Assembly (NCBI RefSeq): GCF_024499015.1
Contig: NZ_CP098604.1
Location: 1,922,001-1,986,000 of the forward strand
Origin: Xanthomonas hortorum pv. pelargonii
GTDB taxonomy: Bacteria > Pseudomonadota > Gammaproteobacteria > Xanthomonadales > Xanthomonadaceae
DNA: 64,000 bases
Direction of reading: 5' to 3'
Shown here: positions 8,011 to 16,622 of the stretch, one piece after another
Numbering within the stretch: the first letter of the stretch is position 1
Layout: each line of letters opens with the position of its first letter
Program-made: the position numbers and the translations under genes
Notes under the pieces: generated by a model
The model's input: only the letters and a program-made list of their open reading frames with translations
Databases searched by the model: none
Told to the model about the DNA's origin: nothing

Positions 8011-9531
8011 ATGAGTCTGGCGCTGGTGCACAGCCGTGCCCGCGTGGGGGTGCATGCGCCTGAGGTCCGGGTGGAAGTGCATCTCTCCGGCGGTCTTCCC
8101 TCCACCCAGATCGTGGGCCTGCCCGAGGCTGCAGTGCGCGAATCGCGCGAACGCGTGCGTGCCGCGCTGCTGTGCGCACAGTTCGAATTCCCGGCACGGC
8201 GCATCACCATCAATCTGGCGCCGGCCGATTTGCCCAAGGAAGGCGGCCGCTTCGACCTGCCAATCGCACTCGGCATTCTGGCCGCCAGCGGTCAGATCGA
8301 CCGCCAGGCCTTGGCCGAGTACGAATTTCTCGGCGAACTCGCCCTGACCGGCGAGTTGCGCGGTGTCGATGGCGTGCTGCCCGCCGCCCTGGCAGCCGCG
8401 CAGGCCGGCCGTCGCCTGATCGTGCCGCTGGCCAACGGTGCCGAGGCCGCCATCGCCGGCCACGTCGAAGCCTTCACCGCGCGCACGCTGCTGGAAGTCT
8501 GTGCCACGCTCAATGGCACCCAAAAGGCGCCCGCCGCCGAACTGGCGGTGCAGGCGCTCGGCGCGCGCGCCCTGCCCGACATGGCCGACGTGCGCGGCCA
8601 ACCGCATGCCCGCCGCGCGCTGGAAATTGCCGCAGCCGGCGGTCACCATTTATTGCTGGTCGGTAGCCCTGGCTGCGGCAAGACCTTGCTCGCCTCGCGC
8701 CTGCCCGGCCTGCTGCCGGAAGCCAGCGAGGCCGAGGCGCTGGAAACCGCCGCCATTACCTCCATCAGCGGTCGCGGACTGGATCTTGTGCGCTGGCGGC
8801 AACGCCCCTATCGGGCTCCGCACCACACCGCCAGCGCGGTCGCCTTGGTTGGCGGTGGCACACATCCACGCCCCGGCGAGATCTCGCTGGCCCACAACGG
8901 CGTGTTGTTTCTGGACGAGTTGCCCGAGTGGCAACGCCAAACGCTGGAAGTGCTGCGCGAGCCGCTGGAATCGGGCATGGTCACCATCTCGCGCGCCGCG
9001 CGCAGTGTGGATTTCCCGGCAAGATTCCAATTGGTCGCGGCGATGAATCCCTGTCCGTGCGGGTGGGCCGGCGATAGCAGCGGGCGTTGCCGTTGCAGCA
9101 GCGACACCATCGGCCGTTATCGCAGCCGGATCTCCGGGCCGCTGCTGGACCGGATCGATCTGCATGTCGAGGTCCCGCGCCTGCCGCCGCAGGCCCTGCG
9201 CAGCGGCAACGTCGGCGAGGACAGCGCCAGCGTGCGCACCCGCGTGGTCGCGGCACGCGTGCGGCAACTGGCACGTGCCGGCGTGCCCAACGCACAACTG
9301 GACCAAGCACAAACCGATCATCACTGCCGCCTGCAACACGACGATCAGCTGTTGCTGGAACGCGCTATCGAACACCTGCAGCTGTCCGCACGCTCGATGC
9401 ATCGCATCCTGCGCGTGGCACGCACCATCGCCGATCTCGACGACAGCGCGGTCATTGCAACGCGTCATCTGACCGAAGCGATCGGCTACCGCAAACTGGA
9501 TCGCGCGGTGGGCACGGCAAGCGCAGCCTAA
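8011..9531 (+). CDS. comM: Mg-chelatase-like AAA+ ATPase ComM
   Basis: 506 aa, the same length as E. coli YifB/ComM. Domains: N-terminal Lon-like ChlI fold (1-190, with AVRESRERVRAAL and NLAPADLPKEGGRFDLPIAL), AAA+ core with Walker A LLVGSPGCGKTLLA and Walker B VLFLDELPEW, and a zinc-finger-like insert CPCGWAG...RCRC. ComM is a hexameric helicase that promotes branch migration during natural transformation. ATG 8011 begins MSLALVHSRA, the conserved family start, although the frame is open into ubiK. Probably transcribed with ubiK. Confidence 0.93.
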   Translation: MSLALVHSRARVGVHAPEVRVEVHLSGGLPSTQIVGLPEAAVRESRERVRAALLCAQFEFPARRITINLAPADLPKEGGRFDLPIALGILAASGQIDRQALAEYEFLGELALTGELRGVDGVLPAALAAAQAGRRLIVPLANGAEAAIAGHVEAFTARTLLEVCATLNGTQKAPAAELAVQALGARALPDMADVRGQPHARRALEIAAAGGHHLLLVGSPGCGKTLLASRLPGLLPEASEAEALETAAITSISGRGLDLVRWRQRPYRAPHHTASAVALVGGGTHPRPGEISLAHNGVLFLDELPEWQRQTLEVLREPLESGMVTISRAARSVDFPARFQLVAAMNPCPCGWAGDSSGRCRCSSDTIGRYRSRISGPLLDRIDLHVEVPRLPPQALRSGNVGEDSASVRTRVVAARVRQLARAGVPNAQLDQAQTDHHCRLQHDDQLLLERAIEHLQLSARSMHRILRVARTIADLDDSAVIATRHLTEAIGYRKLDRAVGTASAA

Positions 9532-9620
9532 TAGCGGCGCTCCAGCGGTATCAGCATCCCAACATGCATTTCATGACGATGCACGTACAACATCTGCCAT
9601 TCCACTACGCAGAGGCCGCC

Positions 9621-10130
9621 ATGAGCCGACTTCCCGAACTCCTCACCGTCCCGTCCCTGGATCTGAATCGTTATCTGGGCACCTGGTACGAGATCGCGCG
9701 GCTGCCGATCCGCTTCGAGGATGCCGATTGCACCGATGTGTCGGCACACTATTCGCTGCAGGACGATGGCACGGTGCGTGTGCAGAACCGCTGCCTGACT
9801 GCCGAAGGCACATTGGAAGAAGCAATCGGTGAGGCGCGCGCCATCGACGACAGCAACGCGCGCCTGGAGGTCACGTTCCTGCCCGAAGGCCTGCGCTGGA
9901 TTCCCTTCACCAAAGGCGATTACTGGGTGATGCGCATCGATGCGGACTACACCGCCGCGTTGGTCGGTGGCCCCGACCGCAAGTATCTGTGGCTGTTGGC
10001 ACGGCTGCCGCAGCTGGACGAGAACATCACCCAGGCCTATCTGGCGCATGCGCGCGAGCAGGGCTTCGATCTGGCGCCGCTGATCCACACCCCGCATACC
10101 GGGCGGCTGACCGAGCAGCCGCTCTCCTGA
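9621..10130 (+). CDS. Bacterial lipocalin (Blc-like)
   Basis: 169 aa lipocalin. The diagnostic N-terminal GxW motif is in NRYLGTWYEIARLPIRFE and the second conserved block is WVMRIDADYTAALVGGPDRKYLWLLAR. Family members bind fatty acids or lysophospholipids at the envelope. Unlike E. coli Blc, the chosen start gives no lipobox or signal peptide; an in-frame ATG at 9564 would add MHFMTMHVQHLPFHYAEAA, also not a signal peptide, so a cytosolic form is possible. It follows comM by 89 bp. Confidence 0.85.
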   Translation: MSRLPELLTVPSLDLNRYLGTWYEIARLPIRFEDADCTDVSAHYSLQDDGTVRVQNRCLTAEGTLEEAIGEARAIDDSNARLEVTFLPEGLRWIPFTKGDYWVMRIDADYTAALVGGPDRKYLWLLARLPQLDENITQAYLAHAREQGFDLAPLIHTPHTGRLTEQPLS

Positions 10131-10210
10131 TCAGGGTTTAGGCTTTTAACAAAGCCACCTATAACGTCCAGAGAGCACTGCACCCTCGACTGGCCAGGTT
10201 TTTGTCAGGT

Positions 10211-10600
10211 GTAGAGCGGTCGACCTGCAACTTAACTGCCGGGCCCTTGCCCGCCCACCCTCGCGGGACACGCCGCAAGTACGTCCGTGTAGGCTCTTAC
10301 GCGGCATCCATGCCGCGTAAGGTCCCGCGACGGTGGGCGGGCAAGGACCAGTCGAAATGGTCGGTGTACATGGTTGCAAGCAAGGCATGTCGTGCGTTGT
10401 TTGGATAACTGCGCGTTTGATCAGCTTCGCAACGCAACGCGATCAACAGGCAGGCTTTCAACAAAGCAACCGCCAACTTTCTGGTGCGGTGTCCTCGCCG
10501 ATTGCGGGACCGTGTGGCGGCATGGATGCTCCCAGGGATGGGTTTACGGCGTGTCCCGCGAGCGGCGAGGGCACCGCGCCCTCGCCTACTCCGTACTCGA
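10211..10600 (+). repeat. Composite palindromic repeat, copy 1
   Basis: Begins GTAGAGCGGTCGACCTG. Module A is a long hairpin (10243-10349) with outer arms GGCCCTTGCCCGCCCACC and GGTGGGCGGGCAAGGACC and an inner palindrome TTACGCGGCAT/ATGCCGCGTAA. A linker (10350-10485) follows. Module B (10488-10577) has arms GTGTCCTCGCCGATTGCGG and CGCGAGCGGCGAGGGCAC. Copies occur at 16.0, 33.3 and 51.2 kb. A partial unit (TTAACAAAGCCACC) lies just left at about 10146. No coding capacity is evident; this fills the lipocalin downstream spacer. Confidence 0.8.
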
Positions 10601-10628
10601 TTAACTACCTCGGATCTAGAGCACGCAC

Positions 10629-10805
10629 TCAACCGTTGAGTGTGCTCAGATCCTTGGCCGCAGCCTGTGCGCCTTCCAGGCTGTCGAAGGCCACGCCGGT
10701 GTCGCCGACCACGTATTTGGTCAGTTCGCCGTCGCGCGTGGTTTCCTGCATCTTGAAGATCGGCACGGCATCGGTGCCGCCGACACGTTCTTTCTGGGTT
10801 GTCAT
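10629..10805 (-). CDS. Small protein of unknown function (58 aa)
   Basis: Codes for 58 residues beginning MTTQKERVGGTDAVPIFKM, with GELTKYVVGDTGVAFDSLEG in the second half. A very strong Shine-Dalgarno (GAGGAGGAA) sits 7 bp before the ATG, the best support that it is real. Charged and soluble, no signal peptide or membrane segment. I do not recognise the family. A short inverted repeat (CACTCAA/TTGAGTG, 10626-10642) overlaps the stop codon and could serve as a transcript end. Confidence 0.65.
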   Translation of the reverse strand: MTTQKERVGGTDAVPIFKMQETTRDGELTKYVVGDTGVAFDSLEGAQAAAKDLSTLNG

Positions 10806-11189
10806 GGGTGATTCCTCCTCGGAAAGCGTCTTGCGTGGGACCGGATTGTCCCGCTGCTCCCAGACGGGAGGGCAGACCTTTCGACCCTAGCGCGCCATCG
10901 CGTGCAGGCGTGTGAACCTATTGACAAGCCCGCTTGCCACTCTGCGGTGCATGCGCGTCGGCAGAAAATCACATCCGCTTCGCTCCGAGGACGCGCGCAA
11001 TGCACGCGCGTGTCGTACATTCGCGACGTGCAGCCTCATCAGTCCATGTCTCCTGTCGTCACCATGCGCGCGTCGGGCCTCCGTGCGCGCGGCGCATTCG
11101 CTGTGCCGATTGCTCGGCAATGCGCATCTGCCGCGCACTGTCCAGGGCGCACTGCGTGAGCTGGCCGCCATGCAGATGCGGGGGATGAG
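10806..11189. other. Gene-free divergent promoter region
   Basis: 384 bp between the small minus-strand gene and the EAL-domain gene. Reading frames here are arginine/cysteine-rich and look non-coding. No operator or promoter can be assigned with confidence. Confidence 0.4.
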
Positions 11190-12752
11190 GTGAAGCGACA
11201 ACGCATCATCAGTGTGACCGTGTTGCTGGTGGTGCTATGCGCAACCCTTCCGATCAGCCTGTCCTATTACCTGGCGTGGCGGCTGGCGCTGGATCGCGAG
11301 CAGAGCAGGCTCAGCCAGCTGGCAGCGCTGTCGATCCGGCGCACCGAAGCCGCCTTCGACGAAGCGCACGGCGCGCTGGTGAACATGGCTGGCTCGCAGC
11401 TGCCGCGCTGTTCTCCTGAGCACCTGGCGCAGATGCGCGCATTGGTGCTGACCAGTCATTACATCGTGGAGCTGGGGCATTTTCAGCAGCGCCGTTTGCG
11501 CTGCACCTCGTGGGGGCCGTTGCCAGAGGCCATTCCACAGTCCACCCCGGATTTCGTTGTCAAGCGCGGCATTGCGGTGACCACCCGCCTTCGTCCGCTG
11601 GCCAATCCGCAGCACCCGCTGATGGCGCTGCAGCTGGACGACTACAACGTGTTGATCAATCCGGCCACCCTCACCGACATCAATATCCCGCCCGGCCTGC
11701 AACTGGCGATCGGCACCCCGACCGGGCAGATCCTGAGCAGTACCGATATCGCCGCAGAGCAATTGTTGATCGAGCCGTTGCCCGATACATCCAGCGCAGA
11801 CGCAACGCAGACGCAGGTCTTGTCCGGCCGCGACCGCCGTGGCGACTGGGCTGCGGTGGTCACCGAACCGGCCACTTACCTGCGTGGCCCGCTGGCGGCG
11901 GCACGCCTGCAGACAGTGCCGGTGGGCATCGCATTGGCGCTGCTGCTGGTCAGCCTGGTGATCTGGGTTTCGCGGCGGCGGCTGTCGCCCCTGGCACGGC
12001 TGGAAAGTGCGGTGCAGCGCGGCGAATTCATCGTGCACTACCAGCCGATCATCGCGCTCGATAGCGGCGCCTGCGTCGGTGCCGAGGCGCTGGTGCGCTG
12101 GCAGCAATCCGATGGCGTGCTGATCCCGCCCGACGCCTTCATCCCGCTGGCCGAAGAGAGCGGTCTGATCCTGCCGATCACCGACATGGTGGTAGCCGAA
12201 GTCATCCGCGAACTCGGCCCGACCCTGGCGGCGATTCCGTCCCTGCATGTGGCCATCAACGTCTCGGCCGGCGACATCAAGAGCGGCCGCGTGCAGACCG
12301 TGCTGGCGCAAGCACTGCGCGGCACCGGCGTGGACAGCGGACAGCTGTGGGTGGAGGCCACCGAACGCAGCCTGATGGATATCGATGCGGCACGCGCCAC
12401 CATCACCCACCTGCGCGGCGCCGGCCACACGGTGTCGATCGACGACTTCGGCACCGGCTATTCGAGCCTGCAGTACCTGCAAGGGCTGCCGTTGGATGCA
12501 TTGAAGATCGACAAGTCGTTCGTGGACACCATTGGCACCCACTCGGCCACCAGTGCGGTGACCTCGCACATCATCGACATGGCCAAGACGCTGAAGTTGC
12601 GCACCATTGCCGAAGGCGTGGAGCGCCAGGAGCAGCTGGATTATCTGCGCGCGCATGGCGTGGATCTGGCGCAGGGCTGGCTGTTCTCGCGCGCACTGCC
12701 GGCCACTGGTTTCATCGCGTATCACGCGCTGATGCGCGGCGCCGCACACTGA
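11190..12752 (+). CDS. Cyclic-di-GMP phosphodiesterase, CSS-motif/EAL domain
   Basis: 520 aa inner-membrane protein. A membrane helix (about 7-28), a periplasmic CSS-type sensor domain (30-240) with two cysteines (CSPEH and RCTSWG; the signature is CTS rather than CSS), a second helix (about 244-262), then an EAL domain. All catalytic elements are present: AEALVRW, AINVSAGDIK, DDFGTGYSS, LKIDKSFV and IAEGVERQEQ, so it should hydrolyse c-di-GMP. In this family a disulfide in the CSS domain controls activity. GTG start at 11190; the first Met downstream would remove the helix. Monocistronic. Confidence 0.88.
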   Translation: MKRQRIISVTVLLVVLCATLPISLSYYLAWRLALDREQSRLSQLAALSIRRTEAAFDEAHGALVNMAGSQLPRCSPEHLAQMRALVLTSHYIVELGHFQQRRLRCTSWGPLPEAIPQSTPDFVVKRGIAVTTRLRPLANPQHPLMALQLDDYNVLINPATLTDINIPPGLQLAIGTPTGQILSSTDIAAEQLLIEPLPDTSSADATQTQVLSGRDRRGDWAAVVTEPATYLRGPLAAARLQTVPVGIALALLLVSLVIWVSRRRLSPLARLESAVQRGEFIVHYQPIIALDSGACVGAEALVRWQQSDGVLIPPDAFIPLAEESGLILPITDMVVAEVIRELGPTLAAIPSLHVAINVSAGDIKSGRVQTVLAQALRGTGVDSGQLWVEATERSLMDIDAARATITHLRGAGHTVSIDDFGTGYSSLQYLQGLPLDALKIDKSFVDTIGTHSATSAVTSHIIDMAKTLKLRTIAEGVERQEQLDYLRAHGVDLAQGWLFSRALPATGFIAYHALMRGAAH

Positions 12753-12947
12753 CCGGGGGCGGTGCGCCGCTACACCCTGACCTGAGCCGTCACTGCGCGC
12801 CGCCGACCCACCAGGCGCAGCGGTTGCCGGTATGCGCAAACGGCAGGCTCGAATCGCAGCGGAGGGGTTCACCGCTGCCGCAATGTAACGACCGCGCCCG
12901 CGCGACGATGCGCAACGTCGTATGGCGACCACTTCGCTGACCCAACA

Positions 12948-12976
12948 AAAAGGGCCGCCGATGGCGACCCCTTTTG
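12948..12976. terminator. Bidirectional intrinsic terminator
   Basis: AAAAAGGGCCGCC and GGCGACCCCTTTT form a stem (one mismatch) flanked by A and T runs. It lies between the convergent EAL and desaturase genes and can serve both. Confidence 0.65.
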
Positions 12977-13003
12977 ATCATGTTGATCAAGCGCTTTGCC
13001 TGA

Positions 13004-14128
13004 TCAGGCGCTTTGCAAGGCGCCTTCGCGTTGGCGGCGTGCCGGCTTGGGCCGGCTCGGGAAGGCGTGGCGCACGATCCGCCACATCACCTGGCCGAAC
13101 TGACGCGGCAGCGAGCCGGTGTTGTAGTGCTGGCCGTAACGCGCACAGATCTGCTTCACTTCCACGGCAATCTGCGCATAGCGATTGGCCGGCAGGTCCG
13201 GGTAGAAGTGATGCTCGATCTGGTGGCTCAGATTGCCCGACAGCACGTTCATCAGCTTGCCGCCAGTCAGATTCGACGAGCCACGCAGCTGACGCAGATA
13301 CCAATGGCCGCGCGACTCGTTGCGGATCGATTCCTTCGGGAACACTTCCGCATCGGCGGTGAAGTGGCCGCAGAAGATGATCACGAAGGTCCAGATGCTG
13401 CGCAGCACGTTGGCGGCGAGATTGCCCAGCAGCACGGTCAGGAAGAACGGGCCGGCCAGCAGCGGGAACACGATGTAGTCCTTGAGCATCTGGCGGCCCA
13501 TCTTGCGGCCGACCGGCAGGAACGAGGCGCGCAATTCGGCCGCCTTCATCTTGCCGGCAAACCAGCGGCCCAGACGCAGGTCCTGGATCGCCACGCCCCA
13601 TTCGAACAACAGCGCAAAGAACACCGCCACGAACGGCTGCAGCAGGTAGAACGGGCGCCAGCGCTGCTCGGGGAAGATGCGCAGCAGGCCGTAGCCGATG
13701 TCGTCGTCCATGCCGCGCACGTTGGTGTAGGTGTGGTGTTTGAAGTTGTGCGTCTTGCGCCAGTTGTCGCCGGTGGCGACGATGTCCCACTCGTAGGTGT
13801 TGCCGTTGAGCTGCGGGTCGCCCATCCAGTCGTACTGGCCGTGCATGACGTTATGGCCCAGCTCCATGTTCTCCAGGATCTTGGACAAGGTCAGCAGCAC
13901 CACACCGGCGATCCACGCCGGAATCAGCACGCTATGCACGAACGCGCCCAGAAACAGCAGCGCGCGACCGGCCACACCGGTCCAGCGCACCGCGGCCACG
14001 ATGCGGCGGATGTAGCGCGCATCGCTGGCACCGACCTGGGCCTGCACGCGGGCGCGGATGGCATCGAGTTCGTCGCCAAACGACTGCAGTTCGGCAGCGG
14101 ACAGGGAACGGTTATGGACTCGGCTCAT
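13004..14128 (-). CDS. Acyl-lipid/acyl-CoA fatty acid desaturase
   Basis: 374 aa membrane di-iron desaturase. The three histidine boxes are present: HNVMHG (about 93-98), HNFKHH (about 127-132) and HQIEHH (about 304-309). Hydrophobic segments surround them (about 55-85, 165-185, 225-260). Family members introduce a double bond into membrane acyl chains, using electrons from a ferredoxin-type reductase. The reductase gene lies 9 bp upstream and is surely its partner; a TetR regulator is divergent from both. AAGGAA precedes the ATG at 14128. Substrate regiospecificity cannot be read from the sequence. Confidence 0.9.
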   Translation of the reverse strand: MSRVHNRSLSAAELQSFGDELDAIRARVQAQVGASDARYIRRIVAAVRWTGVAGRALLFLGAFVHSVLIPAWIAGVVLLTLSKILENMELGHNVMHGQYDWMGDPQLNGNTYEWDIVATGDNWRKTHNFKHHTYTNVRGMDDDIGYGLLRIFPEQRWRPFYLLQPFVAVFFALLFEWGVAIQDLRLGRWFAGKMKAAELRASFLPVGRKMGRQMLKDYIVFPLLAGPFFLTVLLGNLAANVLRSIWTFVIIFCGHFTADAEVFPKESIRNESRGHWYLRQLRGSSNLTGGKLMNVLSGNLSHQIEHHFYPDLPANRYAQIAVEVKQICARYGQHYNTGSLPRQFGQVMWRIVRHAFPSRPKPARRQREGALQSA

Positions 14129-14137
14129 GAAGATTCC

Positions 14138-15214
14138 TTACAGATCCAGGATCAGGTCAGTGCTCGGGGCACTGATGCACAGGCGCACCTGTGCGGTGGG
14201 TTCGTTGCTGCGCTCACCGGTCAACAGGTGGCGCGTGGTGCCGGCCTGGCGCGCGCAGGCGCAGCTGTTGCAGATGCCCATGCGGCAGCCGTGTTTCGGC
14301 CGCAGGCCTTGCGCTTCCAGGCCTTCCAGCAGCGACTGGCCGCGCGGCAGGGTGAGCGTACGGCCGCTGCGTGACAGCTGCACCTGCACCTCACCGGCCT
14401 CGCCATCGTCCAGCGTCGGCACGCTGAAGGCTTCGGCCTGGAACGCGGCTACGCGCCCCTGCAAGCGCTCGCGCGCTGCCTGCACAAAACCGCCAGGGCC
14501 GCAGACCATGACGTGACGATTGGAGAGATCGGCGATCTGCTCCAACGGATAGATATCCACGCGCGCAGCCGGCGCCTCGCCTTCGCGGGTGGTCAGCAAA
14601 CGCACGCGCAAGCGCGGATGCGCCGCCGCCAGCGCTTCGAATTCTTCGACAAAACAGGCTTCGTCGCGCTGGCGCACCCAGTACAGCAGGTCCACATCCA
14701 TCGGCATGCCCGCCTGCGCGGCGGCCTGCAGCAGCGCGCGCATCGGGGTGATGCCCGAGCCGGCGGCCAGCAGCAACAGAGGGGTGGGTATGGTCGGCAG
14801 CAGCATGTCGCCGAAGGCCGGATCAAGCGACACCACCGTGCCGATGGCCGCCTCGCTTGCCAGGTAGCGACTCACCAGACCGCCCTCGATCGCCTTGACG
14901 GTGATCGCCAGGCGGCCATCGGCCAGCACGGTCGGGCTGTAGCTGCGCAGCAGGCGGCGGCCGTCGATCTCCACGCCCAGGCTCACGTGCTGGCCGGCCT
15001 GCAGGCCCTGCCAGTGGCCGTTGGGCTGCAGCACCAGGGTCACCGCATCACGGCTTGCTGCGGTGCGCGCAACCAGGCGGGCCATCGGCCGTTCCAGGGT
15101 CCACAAGGGGTTGAGCCGGGTTGCCCAGAAGTCGAACAACTGCGGCGACACCAGCCGGCGCGCCAGGCGCGTCGGCAACGGGGACTTGGACTTGGGGTCG
15201 GATGCCAGGTTCAT
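14138..15214 (-). CDS. Ferredoxin-NADP reductase-type electron donor for the desaturase
   Basis: 358 aa, three parts: FAD-binding barrel (LLRSYSP), NAD(P)-binding domain (LLAAGSGITPMRALL and VMVCGPGGFV) and a C-terminal plant-type 2Fe-2S ferredoxin domain (CRMGICNSCACARQAGT plus a later Cys in RLCISAPS). It would pass electrons from NAD(P)H through FAD and 2Fe-2S to the downstream desaturase. First gene of the two-gene unit; its promoter faces the TetR gene at 15308 and contains a TATACAGTTGTATA palindrome. Confidence 0.9.
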   Translation of the reverse strand: MNLASDPKSKSPLPTRLARRLVSPQLFDFWATRLNPLWTLERPMARLVARTAASRDAVTLVLQPNGHWQGLQAGQHVSLGVEIDGRRLLRSYSPTVLADGRLAITVKAIEGGLVSRYLASEAAIGTVVSLDPAFGDMLLPTIPTPLLLLAAGSGITPMRALLQAAAQAGMPMDVDLLYWVRQRDEACFVEEFEALAAAHPRLRVRLLTTREGEAPAARVDIYPLEQIADLSNRHVMVCGPGGFVQAARERLQGRVAAFQAEAFSVPTLDDGEAGEVQVQLSRSGRTLTLPRGQSLLEGLEAQGLRPKHGCRMGICNSCACARQAGTTRHLLTGERSNEPTAQVRLCISAPSTDLILDL

Positions 15215-15247
15215 GGATTACACTATACGCATGCATGCACAGACGTG

Positions 15248-15261
15248 TATACAGTTGTATA
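15248..15261. promoter_or_regulatory. Palindromic operator candidate for the TetR regulator
   Basis: TATACAGTTGTATA: 6-bp perfect arms (TATACA/TGTATA) around GT, in the 93-bp spacer between the reductase (minus) and the TetR gene (plus). Size and position fit autoregulation plus control of the desaturase operon, as in FabR/DesT systems. Confidence 0.5.
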
Positions 15262-15307
15262 TCGGCCGAAGGGGCTATGATTCATCCCCACGACCGGCCG
15301 CAGCCTC

Positions 15308-15955
15308 ATGACTTCCATCGCCCTGCCTTCCCACGACGCGCCGCCGTCACGCAAGCCGGCGATTTCACGCGAGGATCTGATCGCCGCAGCGCTGTCGCTG
15401 ATCGGCCCGCACCGGAGCCTGTCCACGCTGAGCCTGCGCGAGGTGGCACGCGAAGCCGGCATCGCGCCCAACAGCTTCTATCGCCAGTTCCGCGACATGG
15501 ACGAGCTCGCCGTGGCCTTGATCGATCTGGCCGGGCGCTCGCTGCGCACCATCATCGGCCAGGCCCGCCAACGCGCCACCTCCACAGACCGCAGCGTCAT
15601 CCGCGTGTCGGTCGAGGCGTTCATGGAACAGCTGCGCGCCGACGACAAGTTGCTGCACGTGCTGCTGCGCGAAGGTGCAGTGGGCTCGGATGCGTTTAAG
15701 CAGGCGGTGGAGCGCGAGCTCAGCTATTTCGAAGACGAGCTGCGCGTGGACCTGATCCGCCTGGCCGCCGCCGACAACGCCAAGCTGCACGCACCGGCGC
15801 TGGTGTCCAAGGCGATCACCCGGCTGGTCTTTGCGATGGGCGCAGTGGCGATGGATTCGCCGCCGGAAAAAGATCCGGAACTGGTCGAACAGATCTCGCA
15901 GATGCTGCGCATGATCCTGACCGGCGCACGCACGCTGGGTACGCACGGCGGTTGA
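15308..15955 (+). CDS. TetR-family regulator of the desaturase operon (FabR/DesT-like)
   Basis: 215 aa. N-terminal helix-turn-helix (SLREVAREAGIAPNSFYRQF, residues about 49-68) with the FabR-like NSFYRQF recognition segment, followed by an all-helical ligand domain. FabR and DesT sense acyl-CoA/ACP saturation and repress unsaturated fatty-acid genes. Its placement, divergent from a desaturase-reductase pair with a palindrome between them, supports the same role. The ligand is inferred, not seen. Confidence 0.82.
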   Translation: MTSIALPSHDAPPSRKPAISREDLIAAALSLIGPHRSLSTLSLREVAREAGIAPNSFYRQFRDMDELAVALIDLAGRSLRTIIGQARQRATSTDRSVIRVSVEAFMEQLRADDKLLHVLLREGAVGSDAFKQAVERELSYFEDELRVDLIRLAAADNAKLHAPALVSKAITRLVFAMGAVAMDSPPEKDPELVEQISQMLRMILTGARTLGTHGG

Positions 15956-16042
15956 GTGTGCGTGTGCTTTCGCATCTAAAAACGACGCTGCGACTCGAAA
16001 TCTGGGTTGTCTTGGAGGGTTGATGGCGCGGATAGATCAATT

Positions 16043-16325
16043 GTAGAGCGGTTGACCTTTAGCTTTTCTGCAGGGCCCTTGCCGGCCTACCATCGCGGGA
16101 CACGCCGCAAGTACGTCCGTGTAGGCTCTTACGCGGCATCCATGCCGCGTAAGGTCCCGCGACGGTAGGCCGGCAAGGGCCAGTCGAGATGGTCGGTGTG
16201 CATTTTTTTCAACAAAGCAACCTGCAAGCTTCCTGGTGCGGTGTCCTCACCGCTTGCAGGACTCTTTGGCGGCATCGATGGATTCACGGCGTGTCCCGCT
16301 AGCGTTGAAGGCATCGCGTCTGCCA
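16043..16325 (+). repeat. Composite palindromic repeat, copy 2
   Basis: Starts GTAGAGCGGTTGACC. Module A hairpin 16074-16181 has perfectly matched 18-base arms GGCCCTTGCCGGCCTACC/GGTAGGCCGGCAAGGGCC; relative to copy 1, two arm positions change together with their partners. The linker is shortened by about 100 bp (internal deletion), and module B (about 16243-16315) is degenerate. Occupies the 667-bp spacer between the TetR and glycine-zipper genes; the rest (16326-16622) contains no gene I can support. Confidence 0.8.
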
Positions 16326-16622
16326 ACGCGGCTTGTAGGCTTCCAAGTTGTCGGCTCGAAAACTTGATTGAGGTCGTCTGTAGACGCCATTGCTGTGCAT
16401 CAAGGGGAAAAGTAGAAAACCCGCGCATGCCCCTTAATTTCTGCGGGAAAATATTGCAGCGGTATGTCACCAACCTCATCCGCACTGCACTCGTGCACAG
16501 TTCAGGCATGTCGCGATGATGCTCACATCTACGCACACGCGTTTCACTCCTGCATCGCCATGGTGGCGCCACGTTGGCGATCTGTATCCACAGACCGCAT
16601 CCACCAGACAGCCGGAGACGAC

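Noticed and set aside
10297..10632. Open frames inside the composite repeat
   Set aside because: They follow the palindromes and reappear in both orientations; covarying arms show the sequence is selected for structure, not protein.
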